A stretch of 64,000 bases of DNA from an uncultured Afifella sp. (GTDB lineage: Bacteria > Pseudomonadota > Alphaproteobacteria > Rhizobiales > Afifellaceae): contig CAMYKZ010000025.1 of assembly GCA_947259045.1 (NCBI GenBank), positions 1-64,000 on the forward strand, written 5' to 3'. Below are positions 47,592 to 59,300 of this stretch, in pieces. Position numbers and translations under genes: made by a program. The notes below the pieces were generated by a model. It worked only from the letters and a program-made list of their open reading frames with translations, did not search any database and had not been told where the DNA came from. Each line of letters opens with the position of its first letter. Position 1 is the first letter of the stretch.

Positions 47592-50500
47592 TCACGCACT
47601 CACGGTATCACCACCAACAAGATCCGCCTCCCGCTCCTCCAGCGTACTGAACCCGAAATCGTCCAGGATCGTGTAAAACGCCGGGATCACCAGAATAACA
47701 AGAACCGTCGAGGCCATCAGCCCGAACACAAGGCTGGTCACCAACGGGATCAGAACCTGCGCCTGCAGGCTGGTTTCCGACAGGATCGGCAACAGGCCGA
47801 CGAGTGTTGTCGTAGTCGTCAGGAAAATCGCCCTGAAGCGCGACCGGCTGGCCTGTTCCGCGGCCGTGATGACGCTCTCGCCCGCCTCATGCCGCGCCTT
47901 GATGAAGTTCACCAGCAGGATCGAATTGTTCACCACCACGCCGGCCAGCGACACGAATCCCAGCATGGAGGGCATCGACAGGCTGATGCCCATCACCACA
48001 TGGCCAACCAGGACGCCGACCAGGGCCAGCGGGATCGCCATCATGACGACCAGAGGCTCGACATAGGAACGGAACAGGAAGCTGAGCAGGAGATAGACGC
48101 CGATCAGGCCGATAATAAAGCCGCGCACCATGGAACCGGCGGTATCTGCTGCCTCCTTGTTCTGGCCCTCAAGCGCCAGCCGTACATCGGGATGACGCGC
48201 CAGAAGCTCCGGCATGAAACGCGACAGCGTATCGCCGACGATTGCCGAGGCGTTGGCGACTCTCGTGTCGATATCGCCCTGGATGGTGATCGCAAGTTGC
48301 CCGTCGACACGGTTGATGCGGGCATAACCGCGGCCCGGTTGAATATCGGCAATCGCCGTCAGCGGTATCCGGCCGCCGTCAGCGGCAACGATCCTGAAAT
48401 CCTCCAGGCTGGCGATCGTGTTCCGGTCGCCCTCCGCCAGCCGGACATCGATCTCGACGACTTCCGTGCCGACCTGTACTTCGCTGATCGTATTGCCGAA
48501 GAACGCAGTGCGCAGCTGATCGGCCAGCATACGGCCGTCAAGGCCCAAGGTCGCCGCGCCGTCCTTCAGCCGCACACCGATTTCCGGTTTGCCCGGCCGC
48601 AGATCGTCGGTAAGATCATGCACGCCGCGATATTGTCCAAGCCAGCCCTGCAATTCCAGCGACGCCGCCTTAAGGGTTTTCAGATTCGTGCCCTTCAGGC
48701 GAATGTCGATCGGCAAGCCACCCGGCCCGAGCTGTGTTTCGGCAAATTTGAGATTGAGCACATCGGGAACCGATCCGGTTTCCTCGCGCCAGGCTGAGAG
48801 AATTTCGTCCGATGTCGATGCCCTGATTTCCGCGCTCAACAGATCGGCTGTCACTGTGGCGACATGGGCGCCGGTCTCGAACGCGTCCTGGTTCTTGTTG
48901 AACTGCAATGTCACATTGCGCACCAGTGCCTGCCCGTCGGGCTGCTCCGGTGTCAGGCGTTCATTGACCCGGCCGATTGCAGCTTCGACTGTCGCCACCA
49001 CCTTTTCCGTACGCCACAACGGGGTTCCCTGCGGCAACAGGATCCGTGCTTCCACAGTATCGCCGTCCAGTTCCGGGAAGACAACGAACTTCAACAGGCC
49101 GCTGGCCGGCAGCAGAAGGGAGAATATGAAAACGGCAACAGCACAACCCATCGTCAGATAGCGCCAGGCGATCGCCGCCCGTACCGCACCTGCCACAGGT
49201 CCGTCGCGCAGGGCGGCAAGCCGGCCTTCGACCCAGACCTGCACCCGCCCCTCGCCGATGCCGCCCTTGTGCAGCGCATGGTTGAGATGATTGGGCAGGA
49301 TCAGAAAGGCTTCGACAAGGCTGACACTGAGGACGACCAGCAGGACCACCGGAACGACGCCGAGAATCTGGCCGATATCGCCTTTCAGGAAAATCAGCGA
49401 ACCGAAGATCAGGGCTGTCGTGGAAAATGACGCGGCGACGCTTGGCATCACCTGCCGTACACCGTCAACAGCCGCCTGCAGTGCGGCCTTGCCCTGCTGA
49501 CGGTGGGCGGCAATGTTTTCGGAAATGACAATCGCGTCGTCCATCAGAAGACCGATGGCGATCAAAAGCCCGACCATCGTCAGCATGTTGATGGAATAGC
49601 CGATCATCACCATCACCGCGAAGGCGCCGGCAAACGAAACCGGAAGCCCCATTGCCACCCAGAACGAATAGCGGAGACCAAAGAACAGCCACATGGTCAG
49701 AACGACCAGGGCCAGCCCCTGCATACCGTTGCTGCTTAAAAGGTCCAGCCGGTCGCGAACGATCGACGATGCGTCATTGGTGATCGTCAGGGTAGCGCCG
49801 GGCACCTGCTGCCGCTCGTTTTCCAGAAACGCGTTCAACGCATCGATGGAATCCAGTGCATCTTCCTGCGCAGTCTTGAGTATCCGCAGGATCGCCGCCG
49901 GTTTGCCGTTGAACAGGACACGCTCTTCATCCAGTTCGAACCGATCGATGATGTCTGCGATTTCACCCAGCCGGATCTGACCGCCGGTCGCCGACGCGGC
50001 AACGACCATATCCTCGAACTCCTGCGGCCGTTTGCGCTCGTCGGCAAAGCGGATCAGGATATCGGACTGTGAGGTTTTCAAACTGCCGGCCGGCAAATCG
50101 ACACTCTGCCGGTCGATGGCGTTTGCGATATCCAGCGTTGAAAGGCCAAACTGCCTGAGCGCGGTTTCATCAAGATCAATGCGAATCTGATGATCTGAAA
50201 AACCGCTGATCTCTACCTTGGTGATGCCGCCCCAAAGCAGCATGCGATCTTTCACATTCTCCGCATAGGCTTTCAGGTCGGCGGGATTTTCCGGTCCGAC
50301 AACCGCCACCGACGCGACAAAATCGGTCAGGCCGAGTTGGGTCACCACCGGGTCTTCCGTATTCTCCGGAAAATCGGTAATGGCGTCGATTTCGCTTTTG
50401 ACCTCGGCTGTCACCCTGTCCAGGCTGGCGCTTTCGGCTTTGGTCACCGTCGCGCGCGCCAGGCTCTCGCGCGCTTCGCATTCGACACTGACCAGATTGT

Positions 50501-50717
50501 TGACGGCATCCATCGCGTCCTCGATGCGGCGGCAGACTGCCTGTTCGACATCTTCTGCGCGTGCACCGGGATAGGCGACCGAAATTTCGATCTCGCTCGG
50601 TTCAAGCCGCGGAAACGTTGCCCGCTGCAGACTGGGGATCGAGAAGGCCCCAAGCACCAGAAACCCGATCATCAGCAGGTTGGCGGCTGTCGGATGTCCG
50701 GCCAGGAACCGGATCAT
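47592..50717 (-). CDS. RND efflux transporter, inner membrane pump
   Basis: This 1041-residue AcrB/MexB-superfamily protein begins M-I-R-F-L-A-G-H-P-T-A-A-N-L-L with 12 expected transmembrane segments and two large periplasmic domains. The proton-relay helix shows G-L-L-M-D-D-A-I-V, with both aspartates present, and E-N-I-A-A-H follows. It starts within the end of the fusion-protein gene (ATGA). No outer-membrane channel gene is in the window. The substrate is unknown. Confidence 0.92.
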   Translation of the reverse strand: MIRFLAGHPTAANLLMIGFLVLGAFSIPSLQRATFPRLEPSEIEISVAYPGARAEDVEQAVCRRIEDAMDAVNNLVSVECEARESLARATVTKAESASLDRVTAEVKSEIDAITDFPENTEDPVVTQLGLTDFVASVAVVGPENPADLKAYAENVKDRMLLWGGITKVEISGFSDHQIRIDLDETALRQFGLSTLDIANAIDRQSVDLPAGSLKTSQSDILIRFADERKRPQEFEDMVVAASATGGQIRLGEIADIIDRFELDEERVLFNGKPAAILRILKTAQEDALDSIDALNAFLENERQQVPGATLTITNDASSIVRDRLDLLSSNGMQGLALVVLTMWLFFGLRYSFWVAMGLPVSFAGAFAVMVMIGYSINMLTMVGLLIAIGLLMDDAIVISENIAAHRQQGKAALQAAVDGVRQVMPSVAASFSTTALIFGSLIFLKGDIGQILGVVPVVLLVVLSVSLVEAFLILPNHLNHALHKGGIGEGRVQVWVEGRLAALRDGPVAGAVRAAIAWRYLTMGCAVAVFIFSLLLPASGLLKFVVFPELDGDTVEARILLPQGTPLWRTEKVVATVEAAIGRVNERLTPEQPDGQALVRNVTLQFNKNQDAFETGAHVATVTADLLSAEIRASTSDEILSAWREETGSVPDVLNLKFAETQLGPGGLPIDIRLKGTNLKTLKAASLELQGWLGQYRGVHDLTDDLRPGKPEIGVRLKDGAATLGLDGRMLADQLRTAFFGNTISEVQVGTEVVEIDVRLAEGDRNTIASLEDFRIVAADGGRIPLTAIADIQPGRGYARINRVDGQLAITIQGDIDTRVANASAIVGDTLSRFMPELLARHPDVRLALEGQNKEAADTAGSMVRGFIIGLIGVYLLLSFLFRSYVEPLVVMMAIPLALVGVLVGHVVMGISLSMPSMLGFVSLAGVVVNNSILLVNFIKARHEAGESVITAAEQASRSRFRAIFLTTTTTLVGLLPILSETSLQAQVLIPLVTSLVFGLMASTVLVILVIPAFYTILDDFGFSTLEEREADLVGGDTVSA

Positions 50718-52105
50718 TGTCCAGCCTCCGCCACTTCACCGCCAGCCTCTGCTGCCAGTTGTTTCGCCAGCACCCTGTCCTCCACAAGGTTCAGCAGCAT
50801 GCCCGGTATCGCCGGGCTGAGATCGGAGACGACAAGCATTTCACCGGCGACAAGCCCCTCTTCCACAACGATCGCATCACCCTGAACCAGCCCGGTCTTG
50901 ACGGATCTGATTTCCAGCCGGCTGTCCGCATCGGCGATATAGACCTGCTCGCCATGCAAGGCCGAACGCGGGATGGTGACCTGATCGGCAATCGCCGGGC
51001 CGCGCAATTCCATTTCCACGAACATACCCTTTGTCAGCGGCGGCCGTTTGCCCGGAATCGCCTGGTCATAACTTCCCTCAACCGCTGCGATGAGCCCGAT
51101 TGTCCGGGTCTTTTCCGCAACCTCGTCGCTGGCGCGCACGACACGGCCTTTCCATTCCACAGGCAGGACGGACGATGTCAGCCGGATGATCGCATGCAGG
51201 CCCGATTGTTCGGCGAGCCGGCGAAAATTCTGTTCCGTGAAAGCCTCGCTGCTGCGCCCGTTTGTGATCGATCTGCCAAACTGCGAGATCCTTGCAATCG
51301 AAAACTGGGCTTCCACTTCAGACACCGCAATGTCGTCAGCGGCGCCAAGCGTCGAACCGGTCTGGACATATTGCGTGGCTTCGACATTCACCTGCGATAT
51401 GCGCGCGCGGTAGGGCAGCTTGATCACCGTCCGGCTGAGGTTGAGTTCCGCCGTGGCAAGCCGCGACCGGTTGACGGCGATCTGCTGTTGCTGAACCTCG
51501 ATCTGCGTCGGCAGCAGCCGCAAATTGTTCTCTACTTCCTTGACCCGGGTGCGCTGAGCGATGGTATCGCGCTGTTCCACATCGACGCTCGATTGGGAGA
51601 CGGTGCCACGCTGCAGGAGATCCTCGGTCCGTTTCAGCTGTGCGTCCTTCAGTTCAAGCGAACGGGTCTCAAGCGCAAGAAGCTCTCTGGAATTCTGCTC
51701 ATTGACCTTCAGTTCGGCCAGACTGGCTTCAGCAGAGCGGATATTGGCCTCAGCCTCGGCGATTGCCAGCTCGTAATCGGCCGGATCGATGCGCAGGATT
51801 TCCGTCCCCTTGTCGATGATTTCACCGCGCTTGAAATCCGGATGCACGTAAACCACCTGGCCGCTTACCTGCGCCACCGCATTCCAGACATTGGCCGGGC
51901 GGACTGTTCCAAAGCCGGTGATGCGCGGAATTATGGTTATTTGCCGCGCTTCGATCACACGAACCGTCCGGGCGATTTCTTCGACGGGCTTTCGCTCCGG
52001 AGGCTGCTGGCGGGAAACAACGAACATCAGGATCAAAACAGCCACCAGAACCGGCGGTACAAACAACAACCGGCGAAACCATGATGTATGCCCTGACCCG
52101 GTCAT
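50714..52105 (-). CDS. RND efflux periplasmic adaptor (HlyD/MFP family)
   Basis: This 463-residue membrane-fusion protein has an N-terminal anchor helix (about 12-27), a biotinyl-lipoyl half-motif, a long hairpin coiled coil (about 130-210) and a beta-barrel region. GGGAGGG precedes the ATG. It is translationally coupled to the RND pump and joins it to an outer-membrane channel. Confidence 0.9.
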   Translation of the reverse strand: MTGSGHTSWFRRLLFVPPVLVAVLILMFVVSRQQPPERKPVEEIARTVRVIEARQITIIPRITGFGTVRPANVWNAVAQVSGQVVYVHPDFKRGEIIDKGTEILRIDPADYELAIAEAEANIRSAEASLAELKVNEQNSRELLALETRSLELKDAQLKRTEDLLQRGTVSQSSVDVEQRDTIAQRTRVKEVENNLRLLPTQIEVQQQQIAVNRSRLATAELNLSRTVIKLPYRARISQVNVEATQYVQTGSTLGAADDIAVSEVEAQFSIARISQFGRSITNGRSSEAFTEQNFRRLAEQSGLHAIIRLTSSVLPVEWKGRVVRASDEVAEKTRTIGLIAAVEGSYDQAIPGKRPPLTKGMFVEMELRGPAIADQVTIPRSALHGEQVYIADADSRLEIRSVKTGLVQGDAIVVEEGLVAGEMLVVSDLSPAIPGMLLNLVEDRVLAKQLAAEAGGEVAEAGQ

Positions 52106-52262
52106 TGAAACCCTCCCTCACAATCCACCGTCGCTCGGGCATTGTTTGCACCATCGGCAACGTCCGGTCGAGGTAAAATTCTGCAATCCGGCTCCGGCAA
52201 GGCGGGTGCCCGGCACTACCGATTTCCTTGCCCGCGAGGCCTGTCGCTGATAGGTCTCTGCG

Positions 52263-53480
52263 ATGTCCCGAAAATCCGTTTTTCCGTCGGCTGCCACCGG
52301 ATGGCGCTCTCCGATCGTCATGCTGATGGTCATGGCCGCAGCGATGCAATTGTCTTTCGCCGTGTGGTGGACGTTGGTCAAGAATTTCGCGGTCGAAGAT
52401 ATTTCGCTGACGGGCCTTGAGATCGGCTTCCAGGAATCGATCCGTGAAATTCCCGGCTTTCTGGCTTTCCTGGCCGTCTATATGCTGTTCGTCATGCGTG
52501 AGCAGACCCTGGCGCTTGTCTCATTGGTTCTGCTCGGCGCAGGCGTCGCCATGACGGGTTATTTTCCGACCGCCAACGGTCTCTATGCAACGACATTCCT
52601 GATGTCGATCGGATTTCACTATTATGAAACGATGGCGCAAAGCCTGGCGCTGCAATGGCTGCCCAAGGCGGATGCGCCACGCCTGATGGGACGCATCATG
52701 GCCGCAGCCGCCTTTGCGCAAATCATCGCTTTTGGCCTCGTCGCAATCACCTGGACCAGTTTCGACCTTGATTTCTCCACAGTGTTTCTGGTGGCCGGCG
52801 CCTTCACGATGACGCTGGCGGTATGTCTGTGGTTCGCATTTCCGCATTTTCGCGAAGAGACCCCGCAGCGCCGGGAACTTGTACTGCGTAAACGCTATGG
52901 GCTCTATTACGCTCTCACGTTCATGGGGGGCGCGCGCCGGCAGATCTTTACGGTGTTTGCCTCCTTCATGATGGTTGAGAAATTCGGCTACGAAGTTCAC
53001 CAGGTTGCAAGCCTTTTCCTCGTGAACTGCCTTTTCAATATGTTTTTCGCATCGCGTATCGGCGGTCTGATCGGCCGGTTTGGCGAACGCAATGCCCTGT
53101 GCGCGGAATATATCGGCCTGATTGCCGTTTTCACCGCTTATGCATTTGTCGAGAGCGCCCTGTTTGCGGCCGTGCTCTATGTGATTGACCATGCCTTTTT
53201 TGCTTTGTCGATCGCCATGAAAACCTATTTCCAGAAGATTGCCGATCCGGCCGACATCGCCCCGACCGCAGGCGTGGCTTTTACAATCAATCACATTGCG
53301 GCTGTCGGAATTCCGGCCGCATTCGGGTTCATATGGCTTGCATCACCGACGGTTGTATTCCTGATCGGCGCGGCGATGGCGCTGGTTTCGCTGTTGCTCG
53401 CCATGCTGGTTCCGCGCCACCCGGTACCCGGCAAGGAATTTGCATGGCGTAACCGTTCAGACACAGTTCCGGCCGAATAA
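52263..53480 (+). CDS. MFS transporter
   Basis: This 405-residue integral membrane protein has about twelve hydrophobic segments and the general pattern of major facilitator permeases, with R-I-G-G-L-I-G-R-F-G-E-R in the segment resembling the cytoplasmic loop motif. The substrate cannot be predicted. It is divergent from the RND operon with a 157-bp gap. Confidence 0.8.
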   Translation: MSRKSVFPSAATGWRSPIVMLMVMAAAMQLSFAVWWTLVKNFAVEDISLTGLEIGFQESIREIPGFLAFLAVYMLFVMREQTLALVSLVLLGAGVAMTGYFPTANGLYATTFLMSIGFHYYETMAQSLALQWLPKADAPRLMGRIMAAAAFAQIIAFGLVAITWTSFDLDFSTVFLVAGAFTMTLAVCLWFAFPHFREETPQRRELVLRKRYGLYYALTFMGGARRQIFTVFASFMMVEKFGYEVHQVASLFLVNCLFNMFFASRIGGLIGRFGERNALCAEYIGLIAVFTAYAFVESALFAAVLYVIDHAFFALSIAMKTYFQKIADPADIAPTAGVAFTINHIAAVGIPAAFGFIWLASPTVVFLIGAAMALVSLLLAMLVPRHPVPGKEFAWRNRSDTVPAE

Positions 53481-53593
53481 TCACAATCTGCGCACAAATG
53501 TCTGGATTTTTACAACCAATTGTTCATCAATGCAGGCGACCTTCCTCTCGGGTTTCAGGCTGGAAATCCAAACAACAAGCAGGTGTCTTGGTT

Positions 53594-55623
<2,030 letters not shown>

Positions 55624-55706
55624 CTATGCACACCGCGCAATCTGTCAAGCATTACGGGTGCGAATTGTCAGCAGCGCCGGTAATTTCGTTGCCGGAGCTT
55701 CATCGC

Positions 55707-55980
55707 TCAGAGCGGCTTGACGCCGCCGTCTTCGGTCTTGATATAGGCAACGACATTCTCCACCGCTGACCGGATAACCTGAATGTCCGCAGAATCGCCC
55801 TCTTCAAAATCGCTCAACCCGTTTCGCAGGGTTATCCGTCGCTTCAATCTGTCGCATCAACCGTTCAGCCTCGGTGATGAACAACGACAGGATCTCCACT
55901 TCAAGATCCGGATCGTTCATCGTCTGGCGTTTCAGATGATGTTCATCAAGTATTGGCAGGTCGTTTGCTGTCTCAACCAC
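55707..55980 (-). pseudogene. Decayed Hpt phosphotransfer protein gene
   Basis: From a GTG at 55980 (AGGAG upstream) the minus strand encodes L-K-R-Q-T-M-N-D-P-D-L-E-V-E-I-L-S-L-F and A-E-R-L-M-R-Q-I-E, the first helices of a small rhizobial Hpt protein, but stops at 55804. A different frame then gives I-R-S-A-V-E-N-V-V-A-Y-I to a stop at 55707, resembling the last Hpt helix. The central H-x-L-K-G-S block with the phospho-accepting His is absent, so this looks like an inactivated gene. Confidence 0.58.
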
Positions 55981-56326
55981 TGTTCAAGTTTCTCCTGTAA
56001 TGGTCCGCATGCCTGACATTAACGGCTGGCCCATTGCTAAAATACCACAGCGCACGAAAAAATCGAAAATTCTGGTGAGCGTTGCGGTTAAGGGCGCTTT
56101 TTTGCTTCCAACACAAAGAGGCCGCCTTTACACTATAAGCGGGCAATGGGGAGGCAGCTGGTCAGGCGATCGGTTGATGGTATGTCGAATCTCCGGTGGC
56201 GGGCCGGGTTGAAAACTATCCACAATCTCAATCTTTCGTTCTTGTCAGCAACGATGCGCCGGGCGCGCGGGGCCTTGTCTGGTGGCTCGGTTAGTGAATT
56301 GGAAAACAGCTCGCCGTGAATGATAG
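55981..56326. other. Intergenic region upstream of the giant pole protein
   Basis: These 346 bp lie between the Hpt remnant and the divergent giant gene. I see no gene, RNA or clear operator in them; they must contain the giant gene's promoter. Confidence 0.4.
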
Positions 56327-59300
56327 ATGCGTATGGGCATCGGAACGAGTACAATGGGTAAAATGCCAAAATCAGATGCAACCGAAGCTGCCTTGTCAGC
56401 CGTAGAAGAAGCATTGCGGATCGATTTCGGAACCCCCGATCTTTCTGCTGAAACCGAAACAGTTCCGAGCGAGAGCGTCTCAGACGCCCAGAACGATGAG
56501 ACCGGAATACCGGACCAGCCGGAAGAACAGGCCCGTTCGAAGGCCGAAACGGCAAGCGAACGCCGGGCTGAACGCCGGGCGGCACGCGCGGAAAAGGCAG
56601 CTTCAAAATCCGCTGAAGCTTCAACCGACAGATCCCGTTCCCGCAAAGCGGCCAATGACGATGTGCGTTCGATCGGCAATCTGCTTTACGGGCTGCAGAA
56701 GCGCCCTTCGGCAGCGCCATTCTGGACTGCATTCATTCTGTCAATCGTCTGGGTAGGCCTTGGCCTTGCTTTCGGCGCAAGCCTCTGGGCCGATGACGTG
56801 GCGGCAATCTCGTCCGCTGATCAGTTACGCGACGCCCCGCACCTGATTGCACTTGCCATCTCAATCTGTGTTCCCGTTGTCCTGTTCTGGGTGATGGCGC
56901 TTCTGATCTGGCGCAGCCAGGAAATGCGGATTGTCTCACGCACGATGACCGAAGTGGCCATGCGCCTGGCCGAGCCGGAGAATATCGCCAAGGAATCGGT
57001 TGTGACGGTCGGACAGGCGATCCGCCGCGAAGTCGCTGCAATGGGAGATGGCATCGAACGGGCCCTGGCCCGCGCCAGCGAACTCGAGGTTCTGGTGCAC
57101 AACGAGGTCACATCGCTTGAGCGCTCCTATACCGACAATGAGCACAGGGTCCGCCGGTTGCTGGACGAACTGGTGAATGAGCGTGAATCCATCATCAATA
57201 ATGCAGATCGCGTTCGCCAGGCAATTCAGGGCAGCCACTCCAATCTCGTCGGCGACCTGAGCCAGACATCCGAGCAGATCAGCGAAACTGCGCAGAAGGC
57301 CGCACAGAAACTTGCCGAGGCCCTGAAGGAGCATGGCGATACGATCACGATTTCCATGCGCGACACCGGTGAACAGATTGCCGGGGCGGTTGCCACACAG
57401 ACAAGCGGCCTGTTCACGCAGCTGAACGAAATCAATGCTGAACTCGCCGAGACCATTGCCACCCGTGGCGATGATCTGGTTGAGCGTCTTTCAACCACCA
57501 ATACGAATATCGGCGATACGCTGGCTGAACATGGCGAGGGTCTGATCGGCCGCATTACCGAGACCGGCGAGAAGCTGACCGGGGAAATCGCCAACAGAAG
57601 CGAAAACGCTCTCGCTCACCTATCGCAGGCGAGCGAGGAAATCGGTTCGATGCTGGGCAGCACGAGCTCCCAGATCACCAGCGAACTTGACGCGGCGCAG
57701 GCGCGACTCGGGCAAACGCTGGGCGAAAAATCGGCATCGCTTCTGAAAGGTTTGCACAGCGCAGGCGAACGGATCGAAGCCGCTGTTTCCGTAGACGGAA
57801 ATGATCTGCTGGAACGCCTGAACGAACAGGGCGGCGCATTTATCGGCAAACTGGACGAAAGGTCGGAAGGGCTGCTCAACCGGCTGAACCAGCAGTCTGA
57901 GGGACTGATTGGAAATCTGAATGAGAAATCTGAAGATCTGATCGGCAAATTGTCGGAGTCCGGGGCGCAGATTGTCGGACGCCTGTCCGATGACAGCAGC
58001 GATCTGGTCAGCCAGCTCGACAGTCGTGGCAACAGCCTGGTCGACAGGCTTGCAAACCAGGCATCGAACTATGTCGAGCAGCTCAATCTGCATGGTGAAG
58101 AACTGACCGCAAGGCTTGACAGCAAGACCGGCGATGTTGCCGAACGCCTGATCGGCAAGGCCGATGATGCGACCGCCCGCATCGAGCGGGCGACCGACAT
58201 TGTCAATCAGACGCTTGCAGAGCGGACAAAGGGCGTCATCGAACAGCTCAGCGAGACCGGCCAGAGCGTGTCGCGTTCCATGCTGGAAGGGTTGGAAGAC
58301 GCCAGGCTCGGCATCACGTCGGCTGGAGACAGTCTGACTGCAGATCTTTCCGCTGCTACAGAAAAGGTCCAGTCAACCGGGCTGAGCACAGCAGAGCTTC
58401 TGAGTGAAACCGGCGACAATATCACCCGCAAGATCAGCGAAGAAGCCGCATCCGTCCAGTCGGCGATGGCGAATGCCGGTGATATCATGCAGTCCGCCGG
58501 ACAAAACGTATCTTCGCTTCTGGGCAAGGAACTGTCCGACATCGAAGCCGTTCTGGGCAAGGCCGGTGAAGACGCCAGCCTGCGTCTGGCGGATCAGGGC
58601 GAGACGATCCGTGCCAATATCGAAACCGGCCTGGCGCAGATGTCCAGCCTGATCTCCACAGAGGGCGGGCAGCTTGCAGCAAGCCTTGGTGAACGCAACG
58701 AAGCTCTCGGCAGCCTGATTGATACCCGGATTTCGCAGATGGGTGAAACGATCGATACGCATCTTGGCGGCTTCGACACCCGTATCATGCGCAGCGCGGA
58801 AGATGTTGCCGTTCGTCTCGCCTCTTCGGCAGATGCGGTGGAAACGGCTGTTGCCGGCCGGCTGGCCGGTTTCGAGGATCGGTTCACCTCGCGGATATCG
58901 GAGGTTGGCGAAAACTTCACCACCAAAGCGGACGGGCTCAGCGAAACGCTGGAAGACAGACTGTCGCGGATCAATACGGCTCTTGACACACGCGCCCGTC
59001 AGATCAGCGAAACCCTTGTCGCCCGCACGCGCGACATTGCAACGGCGTTTCAGGACGGCCAGGGCGACATGACATCTGCCCTTGACGAACGTCTGCTTCA
59101 GCTGGGCGATACCATGACGAACCGGACGACGGAACTGACGGAATCGATCGCCAACCGGATGATCGAGATCAACCATGGCTTTGGCGAACGCCTGATCACT
59201 GTCGAACGGTCCTTCGCAGACCGGGCGAATTCGCTTGAAGCGGTTCTCAATGTCACCAACAGCACACTGAGCGAGCGCACCGAAACATTGAACACGATGC

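Noticed and set aside
47559-48797. 412-codon open frame on the plus strand
   Set aside because: It is antisense to the RND pump gene, with a His/Arg/Gln-rich translation typical of shadow frames.
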